A DNA stretch of 64,000 nt from Panax quinquefolius (Eukaryota > Streptophyta > Magnoliopsida > Apiales > Araliaceae): contig CM035170.1 of the NCBI GenBank assembly GCA_020205615.1, positions 60,811,322 through 60,875,321 of the forward strand. The letters are read 5' to 3'. Shown here one piece after another: positions 1 to 11,174 of the stretch (position 1 is the first letter of the stretch; every line of letters begins with the position of its first letter). A program made the translations under genes and the position numbers. The notes beneath the pieces were generated by a model. The model saw only the letters and a program-made list of their open reading frames with translations. It made no database searches and was not told the DNA's origin.

Positions 1-515
1 TTATATATAATATACAGATGACAACTTGAAAATGCGGGATAAGTTTGAGAATAGATTAATGTCGCCAATTATAAACATGATTAGGTAATTAAATATAGGC
101 ATCCTGGTTTTGGAGGGACTGGGGAAGTGAACTCTTTTGTAACACTAAAAAAACATTCCATTAGATGAATTGGGAGGAAGAGGTGAGAGTGTGGTTTTTA
201 TAGCTTGAAAATCAGGGGATGGATATTTGTATGTACCTAATTTAACTGATTCCAATTAGTCATGCCCAGCCTTGTTGCATTTCTTGTCCAGTATGTTTGT
301 CATTAATCATAACAAGCCTACTTTTTACATTCCAAAGGGGAAGAAGCTTTTTGACATAATTCTTCATTTGTTCTCATTTCAAATAGAAGCTTGTGTATTT
401 CATAGTGATCTTCATTTCTTCCTTACTACACCATCTTGGCTAGATATAGTTTGTAATTTCAGTCTCATGCTTCTGAAACAGCTTAGAGATTTTTGTTTAT
501 TTGTTATTTTTGTAG
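1..515. other. AT-rich flank, no gene recognised
   Basis: I see no coding domain here. An open frame in the last part runs into the GRF exon, but a good acceptor (pyrimidine/T-rich tract then TAG at 513-515) suggests that this stretch is intron or upstream DNA. Confidence 0.4.
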
Positions 516-757
516 AAGGACAACATGGCATCAGGAATTGTAAAATTACCCGCTCCAATAAGAATGAAAATGAAGGTCAAATCTACTATGCGTGCCCAAA
601 TGGAAAATGCAGTTTCTTGGGATGGTGCAAAGCTATAAATGAAGAAAAATCATCAGGAACTATTGAAACGCAGCTGCCAAATAATTTCATTATGCATGAT
701 CCTACTATAATTGAAATGAGACAAGAAATGAAAATATTGAAGAAATTAGTTTTTTAA
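516..757 (+). pseudogene. GRF-type zinc finger exon fragment
   Basis: This is a terminal exon of about 80 codons. It contains a zf-GRF-like signature: C at the start (RNCKITRS), then an N-E-G-Q-IYYAC segment, then GKCSFLGWC. Together these give the C...C...C pattern with the aromatic YY and final W expected of GRF zinc fingers, a nucleic-acid-binding fold common in plant proteins of unknown role and in some nucleases. A charged helix (EMRQEMKILKKL) and a TAA stop at 755-757 follow. The exon begins after a T-rich tract ending in TAG at 515. No upstream exons or start codon of the same gene are visible, so I treat it as a fragment, though an intact gene extending left of the window cannot be excluded. 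The family assignment rests on the cysteine pattern only. Confidence 0.5.
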
Positions 758-1213
758 TACTTGTTCTCTGTTTGTTTGTTTGAGCAAGTGTGGTTTTGTT
801 CTCATGTAATCAAGACCATTTGTTCTCATTAAGCTTGGCTTTTTTATAAGCAATTATATGGCATTTTGAAAGTACTAAATCCTGTATTTACTTATTTGAC
901 ATTTCCTGTTTCTTAGCTGACCATAATCTGCCTTAATTTCAAAACCTGGTTGTCTTTTACATAAAAGACCATAATCTGCTTAAACAAAAGGAACTAGCTT
1001 GAACAAAAATGATTTCCCAAAGATGTGTGTACTCTTAGTTTCTTACAGTATACATATTGTATACAAGACAGAGCATTAACACTCGGTGTACAGACTAGAA
1101 GGAACTTTAGCTCAAACTTGTATAAGAATTGTATGAATAAATTACAAGCATAAGCAACATCAGACAGCATGCCCTAAATCCAACCTACAAGAGGCAGCCA
1201 TTGGAATAGTATA
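758..1213. other. tail-to-tail spacer between GRF and WRKY fragments
   Basis: AT-rich DNA with no ORF of note. It could hold the 3' UTRs of the two convergent fragments. No clear poly(A) signal cluster was assigned. Confidence 0.35.
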
Positions 1214-1556
1214 TTAGCATCCGATTGAGCTGAGCTGAAACAAAAATGTTGACACAACTATTTGGTTACAAACTTCAGCGGTTGTGCAGTTCAAGCGGTT
1301 GTGTAACAGAACTTGTATTTGGTCTACTCCAAAGTCCAGTTCTTTAATTATGGCAGGCTTCTTTCCAGTCTCTACCTTTTTTGGTTTTAGCTGGTGCGCA
1401 CCAGTGTTGGTTGAGTTGTGGCTGTTGCTCCTACCTATTGGAATATCATGATTATGTTTGCCTTCATATGAAGTTATGACAGCTTTAGGGTCTTTTGAAG
1501 ACCTCTCAACATGTTTCTTGACATTGCATCCTGGGTACGTGCATTTGTAATAACTC
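1214..1556 (-). pseudogene. WRKY transcription factor, last exon (zinc-finger half of C-terminal WRKY domain)
   Basis: On the minus strand, an acceptor AG at 1558-1557 is followed by an exon starting [20 protein letters not shown] and then [14 protein letters not shown]. These are the C-x4-C and H-x-H zinc ligands of the second half of a WRKY domain, with the intron exactly where group I C-terminal WRKY domains are split. WRKY proteins are nuclear factors that bind W-box DNA. The exon that should carry the WRKYGQK heptapeptide is not found in the next 1.6 kb upstream, where unrelated kinase exons lie on the same strand. The tail ends at a TGA near 1214 after about 70 residues of low-complexity sequence ([11 protein letters not shown]). 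I conclude this is an isolated exon fragment, with the splice site retained, rather than a working gene. Confidence 0.8.
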
Positions 1557-2784
1557 CTACAGATAGAAGTCAAGTGCATCAGAGATGAGCCTTGTGCAAA
1601 GTAAACAAGACTCATACCAATTTTTGTTACCTTGGTAATCAACATGGTTTCTCATATCATATAAGCCCATACTAGTATAGTTGTTCATTTTCACATATCA
1701 CATTCTCATGGCACCACATTTAAAAAGACAAAAAAATGTTCTAATATAAACCACACACCTGATCAAAAAAAATAAAACACAGAAAAAATCAACTAGCAAT
1801 TGTTTCTTAAACTTAAATGAACATGTATTTTTTTTTAAATTCTTTACTTTTATTAGCACTCATCATAAATTTTTTTTCCAAACATAATTTAGCAACATCA
1901 CCACAGCAATACTCATCATAATCATCGAAATTTAATAATAAAGAATAATTCCACAAGAAGCAAATACATGACTAGTCTATCTTTACTTGTCATTCTATTA
2001 GTCTTTCCCAAATCAGTATTATCTGTCAGAAACTATAAATTCTCAAGTTTAGACACATCAAATAAATTCTCAAATTTACACACCCTGCTAATTGTGAAGC
2101 AACATAGAATCTAATACTATTGATGCTACACAGAGGAGCTTTTTACTCTAAAATTATATGGATTCAATAGTCAACGAAAATGCTATGCCAACAGCCATAG
2201 AAAACACAATATGGAATAGAGCATCCCAAACATCCTTTTGGGACTCTGGGATCAGTGTATCCAACTCATAGAATATAACAAGGTCTCTATATGAAATGGA
2301 GCCTTTTGTGTATGTGAAAAGCATGTAAAAATGATCTCTTGAAATGCCTGGTAAAAATGAACACCAAGAGGTGGTAAATGAATCAAAATACAAATTTGAA
2401 AGACCAAGCCTTGAAAATTACATATTAACTATTAAAAATATAAAACCAAGCTGCATTCAAGCTGAAAACAGAAATACACATTTAAACTTTTCTCATATAG
2501 CCCTTATGAAAGTAAACAGAATTCAAAAACTTATGCAGAGTACACTAAACAGGAATGCACAAAAAAAAACTTATGAATACTCAAAGGCCATACTTCAATT
2601 AACAAGAAAGTAAATCTAGCTCACTAACAATAAGATTATATGGTAAAATCACTATTTATAATTTGCAAAAGAAATCAAAATAAACTCAAAGAATCGCAAG
2701 CAATAAACTCTTTTTTACAAGTAGAAAATGGATAATATTACTATATATTACTTCTCGCATAAGACGATAAAGTAACACACTCAC
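1557..2784. other. AT-rich interval without recognised genes
   Basis: No WRKY or kinase exon was found on either strand. An ORF on the minus strand at 2154-2393 (79 codons, containing VWDALFHIVFSMAVGIAFSL, a possible membrane segment) is open but matches nothing I recognise, so I do not call it a gene. Confidence 0.35.
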
Positions 2785-3012
2785 TCGAACTTGTTGAGAC
2801 AGTGCGCTAAATCCAAAATCTGAAACTTTAAGAACTCCATTTGAATCCAGCAGTAGATTTTCTGGCTGTGTATTAGAAATTGTGTAAAGGTATAAATGTT
2901 AGGAATCTAGCATGACTAGTGAAGAATTTATAATGACAACTGAATGAAAATTCCCACCTTCAGATCTCTATGGAAAATGCCTCGACTATGACAGTACGAG
3001 AGAAGGAGGTTA
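2785..3012 (-). pseudogene. CIPK/SnRK3-type protein kinase, two adjacent exons (catalytic loop and DFG)
   Basis: Two minus-strand exons are separated by a normal intron. Exon a (2958-3012) encodes SYCHSRGIFHRDLK, with the HRD catalytic loop, and ends at a GTGGG donor. Exon b (2785-2865, exactly 27 codons) starts after a CACAG acceptor with [18 protein letters not shown], which carries the metal-binding DFG, then FSALSQQVR, and ends at a GTGAGT donor. This wording and the K|P exon junction are typical of intron-rich CBL-interacting protein kinases. The exons for the glycine loop, activation segment and NAF domain are all missing. Upstream, the sequence runs into a TG/TA microsatellite. It is a genomic fragment with its intron retained, not a processed copy. 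Confidence 0.8.
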
Positions 3013-3122
3013 CTGGAAGAGTAAGAGAGGAGGAAGGGTTTGGTTGACCCGCGTATTTTTTTTCGACCCGATTTGTTTGACCCGCGTTGGTACGTTTGTT
3101 CGGTACGTTTTTGAAAGGAACC

Positions 3123-3189
<67 letters not shown>
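3123..3189. repeat. (GT)n(AT)n compound microsatellite
   Basis: A run of GT repeats passes into a long AT run. It marks the left boundary of LTR A, whose 5' several hundred bases (by comparison with LTR C) are missing here, so the microsatellite probably sits on a breakpoint. Confidence 0.9.
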
Positions 3190-3192
<3 letters not shown>

Positions 3193-3258
3193 GTGTGATT
3201 AAATACAATGATTATCAAAATAGGACACTTGAATAATCATATTTAGAAATTAACGAAC

Positions 3259-3303
<45 letters not shown>

Positions 3304-6300
3304 AATTATAGTATAGTAACATGTTGATAATCAAATGACCTGATATAACATATATAATAATAAGGTTAATAATCTGCAATACAATAATAATATAATTACG
3401 AAATATTCTTACTTACATCCATTGCATAAAGGAAATGCAAAGTAGGATACTTTTCGATCTGGCTTTTCCTACAATTCGCAACTTAGTTTTAATCTTTTAT
3501 ATAACAACCTATCAAGAATAAGATCATTTCTTGATTAGAATAACATATCGTAACACATAACACTGCTTATTGCAGTCAGCACATAACCTAATCACATTGG
3601 CACATAGGTTTAGCAGTCACTAAATCACAAACAAACATAAATACAGTCAAAATATCTAAGTTCAGATCAATTTCTTAAACATGTTGGTCTACTGATGGCT
3701 TTATCGGGTAATTATCGAGTCTAAGACTCTATTCTGTAGCTCAATATATGTAATTATCAGTCATATTATTTTTAAATGACTTATAATAATTTTAAAACAT
3801 TTATTATAATTTATCATGCTTATTTTCAAACACCTAATCATTATTAAATGATTTAAATATTAAATAATTCAATTATCATTAATATTTAATTAATATTAAA
3901 CTATTAATGAAACCATTGCTAAAATATTAAAGTTATTTATAATAACTTAGAATATTTTTAAAGTATTAATATTACCCTTAAATGATTTTTAAAACAATTA
4001 AAATTATTTTTAAATAATTACTATTAATATTTAAATATTAATGTACCATTTATCAAAATATTAAAAGTCATTAAGTATAACTTAAAATATTTTTAATTCA
4101 TTTATATCCTTTTTAAATGATGTTTAAATTAATAAAACTATTTTTAAACTATTTATTTAATATAATTATTAAATAAATTTAATATCATTAATATTAAATT
4201 AATATCGTTAATATTAAGTTATTAATGAAATTATCCTTTAAATATTAAAAGTTATATTTTATAACTTGAAATATCTTTAAACACTTTATTTTCTTTTAAA
4301 ATAATTTTTATAATATTAAAATCATTTTAAACTAGATTATTTAATATAATTATTAAATAACTTTAATATCCTTAATAATAATTAATTAATGAAATTTACT
4401 TTTAAATATTGAAAGTTATATTTTATAACTTAAAATATTTTAAATACCTTATTATTATTTAAAATGATTTTTAATATAATAAAATCATTTTTATTTATTT
4501 ATTTAATTCATTTATTAAATTATTTAATTATCATTAATATTAATTTATTAATGAATTTTATCATAAAATATTAAAAGTCATTAAAAATAACTTAAAATAT
4601 TTTTTCTTATATCATAATATAATTTTAAATGATTTTTAAGTATTAAAATCATTTTTAAATAATTTATTTAATATAATAATTAAATAAATTAAATACCTCT
4701 AATATTTCAAAAATATTAAATATTTATGAAATATAATTAAAATAATTAAAAACCATTTTTCAGACTTTAAAATAATTTTTAATGATTTATTTTATATTTT
4801 TAATAATTAAAATCTAATTTTCTATAATTATTTAATGAAAATATAATTTTTATATTGAAACTGTCGCTAAAGACCACCTATAGTGATAGAACCGTCGCTA
4901 TAGGTGTTCTTCATGCAAACCCAGATCTTCATACACAGTTTCGAGGGTGCTAGGTTTTACCATACTTGATTCGTAAACTGTAAAGTTTATGGGCATGATT
5001 TTTTTTCATAACTTGTAGTACTAGTACAATACTACAATCTCCAACAATAAACATGATCAAACAGCAACAAAAGTAGGAGATCTAAGCCTCCAAAGTATCT
5101 GTTGAAGTTGTTCTTCATTTACAGGTTACCCGAAATGAAGAAACAGCCTCAACTACCTTATTTTCAGGCTTCAATAACTTGTGAATCTGGTAAAGGTTTA
5201 GTGATCTAAAGATTGCAGTGTGTAACCAACATTTACATGAAGAGATCCATTACCTAACATCACTATAAAATAATGTAATCGCTAGATATCGTGCAAATCG
5301 AAAGGATGTCGACGACGACGTTCATCTGCTTTTTACAGGTTACCCGAAAAACATAAACGCGTCTTTCGTGGTACCTATTTTAACCAGCTGATGTGCTCAT
5401 AATATTTGATGTTTAGGTGATATTAAGGCATGGGATTGTAGATCATATTACCCACTACAACATAGATGCAACACAAACAATAAATCGACATACAACTTAA
5501 AGATCAGAGCCCAAGAACATCTTGTCAGACGTTTCTGGGCACGATCTGGGTTTTCCAGAAATCCGATAGTCATGGTCGGTCAATGAGGTTTGACCACCCG
5601 TAACTTTCATTCTGTGCACGATATGGGCTAGGTTAAAGTTCCAGAATACAGACCACCTGACATACTATAATTACCAATGCTCAAAACACAACAACCATAA
5701 ACAGAATGACATCTACACGGTCTGACATTCATTGTCAGACAAAAAAAATATTTTTTTCCAGATTTTGAAAAACACTAGATTTGAGCCTATAAATGTTATG
5801 GATCTAACATCTATCAACCCAGATCACTTAATTAGAATACATACAACATATATAACACAACAAACTTAACATTTAACAACAGATCAAAGGTCAGATTTCG
5901 TGGCTAGGGTTTATACCTTCTTTGATCAATCTTTGATTCTGTGCTTATGATTTGCTAAGGGTGATCGTGGGGCTTTGTTTGTGACTGATATGTCTTAAAA
6001 TTTTCGGAGGTGTGGGCTTGAGAGAGTTAGGTTGAGTGTTGTGCACAAAATGAACAAGAATGTGATTTTTTTTCTCTCTTGATCTATATTTACAATGACT
6101 TGTAATGAAGTGGCTGAGATCTTGCTGTTGATTTGTGTTGTTATGTGTCGCATGGCTGATCTAGAGTTGCTCAACCACTCCAATCATAGCAAGATTAACA
6201 AGAAATCTAATAAAAAAATGTGACAAAGGGTATTTTTGTCATTAAACTTGTGATTTTAATGGCCAGTTTGTCATTTGTCTAACCCTTAGGGTTTAACCCT

Positions 6301-6720
6301 AAGGTTTTGTACAATAATTTCTAGCATTTATTCTTCCATAATTAACCTTAATAATTAAGGTAAAATAATTAACTTAATAATCTGTACAAAATTCATATAA
6401 TAAAATAATTATTATAATTATTCTAAAAATCATTTCATATATTAATTAAATAATATATGATTATATTTTCATGAAAAATAATTAATAAAAACATTTCTAC
6501 TATAAAATTAATTATTATAAGAATATACTTTATAATAATCAATAATTCTAAAATAAAATTACTTATATTTAATCATGTAATAGATATATTTTTATTTATC
6601 ACATAAATACATACTCTTTATCTTGTACAAATCCTCATCTTTAAATTAAACAATAACAAAAATAAAAATTTTTACTCAAAATTTCTGATTTAATTATATA
6701 GAAAATACTAGGTTGTTAAT
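3190..6720 (-). mobile_element. LTR A: 3' LTR of minus-strand gypsy element J
   Basis: Non-coding and very AT-rich, with long stretches of near-TTAATATTAAA sequence. It is near-identical over most of its length to 55110-58910 (LTR B) and more distantly related to LTR C (34441-54769). Its right end reads ...GGTTGTTAA and is followed at once by a pyrimidine tract that is a PPT on the minus strand. That fixes it as a 3' LTR in minus orientation. The left end is truncated at the microsatellite. Relative to B it lacks about 390 bases near 6330 (between TTCTAGCATTT and ATTCTTCCATAA). It includes a (TA)n run at 3262-3301. Confidence 0.75.
3262..3301. repeat. (TA)n microsatellite
   Basis: About twenty TA units inside LTR A. 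The corresponding place in LTR B (near 55178) has only a short ATATATAT. Confidence 0.9.
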
Positions 6721-6755
6721 TCACCCTCCTTTATAAAGATTCCGTCCCCGGAATC
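6721..6755 (-). other. polypurine tract of element J
   Basis: Read on the minus strand, AAGGAGGGTGA directly precedes the LTR start. The adjoining sequence (TTTATAAAGATTCCGTCCCC on +) matches the equivalent positions beside K (17567) and M (62597), so the three elements share this conserved PPT block. Confidence 0.65.
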
Positions 6756-6969
6756 ATCGTTTTAAAAACCTATACATACAAGGGTACATAACATACACAA
6801 TCATTGCAAGTAGATCTCGACCAACTTTGATCGAACTAATCTTTAACTATTCACATAAAGCTTGTCTATCTGATTAAACGGAAAAATTTGATTTCTAAAA
6901 GAACTCAAATTCCTCCTTCAAAATTTCTTTATATAATAATTTACTATATATAGGAAAATCATGTATAAT
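6756..6969. other. element J interior, pol missing
   Basis: Only about 210 bases of non-coding sequence separate the PPT from the 3' end of gag. Protease, RT, RNase H and integrase should lie here, so the entire pol region has been deleted or was never present. Confidence 0.6.
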
Positions 6970-8163
6970 AAAATAAAAGTTGTATGAATAATACCTGGAG
7001 TTCTATTGCTAGCTGCCATCGTATCCTGAACATTCATGTTGTAGACCCTTGATGTTGATTGTATTGGCTTGCTTGATGATGTAGGTCCCGTGATTGCCAG
7101 AGTCCCGCTGCCCTTGCCAGTAGTCACACTCCCTGCCTCCGTCCTCCTCTTCGGACAATCATTCGACCCACATAGAAAACATCCACTATTCATCCTAGGA
7201 TTGGGACAGTTGGGAGAGATATGGCTCTCCTGCCCGCACTTATAGCATACGAACTTTCCATTCAAACATTCTCCAGAGTGGTTCTTTCCACAGTTTCCAC
7301 ACAGCACAACTTGTTTCTTAACTCCTTTCTGCTTGATCTGAACATTCCTAAAGTTGTTCACCTTCCTCTTTCCATCTCCACTCCTGCCCCCACTATTAAT
7401 TTCCACCTTCCTAGCTCCTTCGGTCTTACCCTTATTCTTCCTCTCCTTGTTGTAGAGGCTCATAGCCTCACTCCCCTCCTCGGCTATAATAGCTTTCTCC
7501 ATGAGTGCTGCAAATATAGGGTATCTGCAACATCGCCACCTTGTTGTAGAGCCAGGGCTTTAATCCCAGCTCAAACCTTCTCGCTTTCCTAGCCTCCGTA
7601 TCAACTTGATACGGAGCGAACCTAGCTAACTCATTAAATTTTGCGGCGTATTCTGACACCGTCATATTCTCCTGCTTCAACTATAAAAATTTAACCTCCA
7701 TCCTAGCTTGCATACTGGACGAGAAATAGTTCTCGAAGAACAATGTCTTAAACCTATCCCATGTAACTACACCTTCTCCTGCCCTCGTCTGATTCGCCTC
7801 CCACCAAAAATTTGCCTCACCCTTCATCATGTAGGTGGAAAAAGCTGTCTTTTGCCCCTCAGCTACCCTAGCTATCACGAATGCTTTTTCAATCTCTTTG
7901 ACCCAAGTTTGGGCTTCAACAAGTTCAGTTGTACCTTCTAATTTTGGCGATCCCACAGCCTTAAATTCCTTGAAATTCGCCAAGTGATTGTCTGGAGGGT
8001 TCCCTACGGCTGGTATTCCCTGTTGCATAGCTTGTGCTACCATGTTTCCAAAGTGTTGCATCAGGTCTGCTTGTAATTGTCCCTCAGCGTTGTTGACAGA
8101 TTCTTCTGCCATTTGATTGAGAGTTCGACGTCTTGGCGGCATTATCTTATTAAATAAAATCAT
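6970..8163 (-). pseudogene. gag: Ty3/gypsy gag (element J)
   Basis: The reading frame starts near MPPRRRTLNQMAEES on the minus strand. The capsid region follows: WVKEIEKAF, ANFWWEAN and WDRFKTLFFENYF, then MTVSEYAAKFNELARFAP and RRFELGL. After a basic linker come zinc-knuckle-like Cys clusters (CGNCGKNHSGEC, CYKCGQESHISPNC, CFLCGSNDC). It would build the virus-like particle of the retrotransposon. There are at least two lesions: an in-frame TAG at 7681-7683, where relatives have Glu before LKQ, and a one-base insertion near 7525 that shifts frame between LYNKVAMLQIP and MEKAIIAEEGS. The frame fades out after MNVQDTMAASNRTPG, just where the protease should begin. Confidence 0.85.
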
Positions 8164-8426
8164 AAATTTAATTTACATTCTAAACCTTATCATATAATCT
8201 TAATATATTAAACTTATTTCATTTCTCAAACTTAGATTCATATTCATTTAACGAATACTATACATAGCGTAGCACATAATGCTTTAAACATTAGCTATCC
8301 GTTTGTGACCACAAAAGTCGGGATTTACAGTCTTGACTAATACAAAAGTTGGGAAAATTACATTACACAGACATACTTATCATATTTATTACATTAAACA
8401 CACCTACACAACAGAACCTATACTAC
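8164..8426. other. spacer between extra ORF and gag of element J
   Basis: AT-rich and non-coding. No initiator-Met PBS (TTGGTATCA) is visible here or up to 9000, so the true 5' leader of J is not present at this point. Confidence 0.4.
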
Positions 8427-8984
8427 CTATTTATTACACCTTTTTCTTGGATAACCTTTCGCCTGATGACCTTTTATCCCACAGATAAAACATGCTCTTG
8501 GTTTATAGTCGGGACAATACAGAGTGGTATGTCCCTCATAGCCGCAAAGGTAACATATCTTTTTTTATTTCTTCTTATCGGATTTTCTTAAGTCATGGTC
8601 TTCTATCTTCCTTTTTCCTTTCTTGCTCGGAGTTGCACACAATGTGTTGCTTGAGGCTCCCATCTGATCAATTTGGATTTTAAGCTTATCTTGTTCTTCC
8701 ATTGTTTCTAGTAAGGCTTTTCGTAATTGACTATTTAATAGCTTTTCTATTTCCCACAGCTTTTCCAGAGAAGAAACCTTGTTCCTCAGATCCTGCACTT
8801 CTGTTGATGTTTGTTCAACTTCAACTTTAGTGTCTGAATCACTATCTGTCAGTTCCACCATTTCGGGATCTGGTACTACGTTTTCTACAATAACCACCTC
8901 GTCCGAGTTGTTTTCATTGTGAGCCTCTATTTCAGCTATTGGCTTCGATATTAGCTCGGGTGTATGGATTTGATCCTTCTTCAT
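8427..8984 (-). pseudogene. extra ORF upstream of gag: acidic coiled-coil protein with CCHC knuckles
   Basis: A 185-codon frame on the minus strand starts MKKDQIHTPELISKP. It has an acidic N-terminal half, a predicted coiled coil of about 50 residues (EVQDLRNKVSSLEKLWEIEK onward), and a basic KKGKRKIEDHDLRKSDKKK stretch. An in-frame TAA comes next, after which the frame continues through a clean CCHC knuckle (CYLCGYEGHTTLYC). A second, damaged knuckle (CFICGIKGHQAKGY) has its last Cys changed to Tyr. It lies about 260 bases upstream of the J gag in the same orientation, so it looks like an additional gene of element J or a captured nucleic-acid-binding gene. I do not recognise the family. Element I starts only 16 bases beyond its start codon. 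Confidence 0.6.
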
Positions 8985-8999
8985 GCTATATGCATATAA

Positions 9000-10994
9000 T
9001 GTAATACCCGGTAAAAAAATAAATAAATAAATAAATATTGAATAATTAATATTATTTTGTTTTAAAATATTTTAATTGGACTTTATCTTTTATTTGGGTC
9101 AAACTAGTCATTTATTTTGGGCTAATAAGTTAAAGTGTTGGATAAATTAATTTAGTAAAAATTGGGCCTTAAAACTAATTGAATTGAATTTATATTTGTG
9201 GGTAATAATAAATCCTATGGAAATTAGGAGAGTTAATATTTAATAAATTAATAACTAAACCTAATCTTCCTCACATATATTTTGTTACGAATTGGTGGAG
9301 AGAAAAAAAAGGGGCGGCTGCTAAAAGAAACAAGCAAACCAAGCGGAAGGTTGCTACGGAATCCAATTAGTTTGCTACGAAGTCATTTTTTTTTGTTGCA
9401 GCTTGTTATCAGGTAAGTTGTCTTGGTATACATTCAATAATAATAATAATTTAGTGTAAATTAAACTTCAAATAAAGTTATTAAATTTATGAGTAAAGCA
9501 TGGCATTATTAAGTCTAATGAATCAGGCCGCATCACGTTTATTTAATTTACATATGTACATGTATAGTTAATATGCTTGTATGCTTTTGGACATAATTAA
9601 AGGTGGTACTGAAATATACATATATAATATAAATAAATGAACAAATAAAAATTATAATATTGTCATTACAATTAAAAAGTATCTTTTGCTTACAACTGAA
9701 TATAATATATTAAAATAAATGAATTTATGAAAATATAAACCGTATAAGTTCATAATTTAATTAGTTATATTATATTTATTTTGATAATTAGATCAGATTA
9801 AGGGAGTCTAACGGGTGATATTTGGCTTCGGTGAATTATTTTGGCACTATATTAAGGTACGGATTCCGTACTCTTTCAGCGAAACTCTTTTGTTTTTGAT
9901 TTGTTCGTTTCGTTATTCGTTTCGAAATTTAGTATTGTCTCTCATAATTGTCCCTTGTCAATTTATTGTGATAAATTTATTTTGGCGTTGCATTAGAATT
10001 CATATTTGTATTCTTTAGACTAGGGCATCATGTCTAATTTTATTTTGATATTCATAGTGATGTACATGTTATTATTTTAGAGATGTGTGTTGATGATTCG
10101 TTCGATTTAACATGTACACGTTAGAACCCCTTTGTGTTGATATTTTGTCGCATGTGTTGTGACATTATATTTTTGTTAGAATACCATAGGGTGTACTTGA
10201 GCTATAACCACACTGCAAAGTACCACAGTGCATGTCCTCTTGCACCGAGGCATGACACCTTCCGTGGCGGTGTGATCACCCACCTGCTCTCGCTTTGTGC
10301 TCCGGTGGGAGTTGGCCATTTGGTGTTTTGTTGTGGAGGCGATATGTCGACCCTAGTTTTCTATTCTGCTCGCTCATGGATTGGTGATGTTTGTGCCAAA
10401 CACGCCTTCCGATTTTACATACATTGGATTCATGGTCCAATGGGTGTGACTTACTGTGTGGCATTATGTGATTTGCCTGTGTGGCATTATTTGACTTGCA
10501 CATGTGTGGCAAGGTATATTCTATTTTGTTCTCGAGCTCGGTGTGAAATAACACCCGACCATTTGATTCAAATTTATTATTTCGTTGTGTTAGTTTTGTT
10601 CGTTTCGTTTCAGTTCATTTTATCTCATTTCATTTAAATTGAGTTAGTTATTTCGGTTCATTATTTGTATTCTATATCCGTACTGGGCATTTGGCTCATA
10701 CTGTGTTTTTCTTCCTGCAGGTAATCAGGGGAATCAAGGGCAAGTGTGATGAGAGCTCCATTCATTCCAATGATTTAGAAATATTCTGTTTAGACTTGAT
10801 GTGTTAGTTCACTTGGAATTGTAATAATTATTTTAGCTTGTGGTTGAGACAGTTTGAGAATTATTATGGTTGACTTATGGTATTTATCAGTTATTAAGAC
10901 TAATCTTTTGTGGCTTTGAGCCTTGTTATTAAATTCATCAGTGTTGTTATGTTTTGAGTAACCTCTCTTTCTATTTTGGGAAGGGGGTGTTATA
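9000..10994 (+). mobile_element. 5' LTR of gypsy element I
   Basis: It starts TGTAATACCCGGT and ends GGGGGTGTTATA, with TATA in place of the usual TACA, so the termini are imperfect inverted repeats. It is followed by a three-base spacer and a PBS. Length is about 2.0 kb. Open frames inside, such as 10134-10637, show no domain and are chance. Confidence 0.75.
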
Positions 10995-10997
10995 GAG

Positions 10998-11011
10998 TTG
11001 GTATCAGAGCC
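10998..11011 (+). promoter_or_regulatory. primer-binding site of element I (initiator Met tRNA type)
   Basis: TTGGTATCAGAGCC lies four bases after the LTR end. This is the standard plant LTR-retrotransposon PBS complementary to the 3' end of initiator methionine tRNA. Confidence 0.85.
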
Positions 11012-11174
11012 AGGTTCTTTCTTGTAGAAAACCTATTTAGGTTTGACCTGTGAGTTATGGGTAGACTTATGGGTTAGGTTTTTGTTCTGTATGATTTTCC
11101 GTTCAGTTATCATATCCGCTATATTCAAATTTGTCTCTAATCTTCTTTGTTTATATTCGTGATCTCTTTCTTAG

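Noticed and set aside
2154..2393. Minus-strand 79-codon frame with a hydrophobic C terminus
   Set aside because: No recognisable family, no splice context, and it overlaps an open plus-strand frame. I could not support a gene.
2928..3218. Open frames of 60-96 codons rich in Ile-Tyr
   Set aside because: They arise from the TA microsatellite. Only the CIPK exon part (2958-3012) is coding-derived.
5995..6183. Possible conserved small protein in LTRs A and B (B: 57770-57976)
   Set aside because: The two copies are open in the same region only by chance: frames differ and indels are not multiples of three.
10134..10637. 167-codon open frame
   Set aside because: It lies wholly inside the LTR of element I, shows no domain, and overlaps an equally open antisense frame at 10276-10554.
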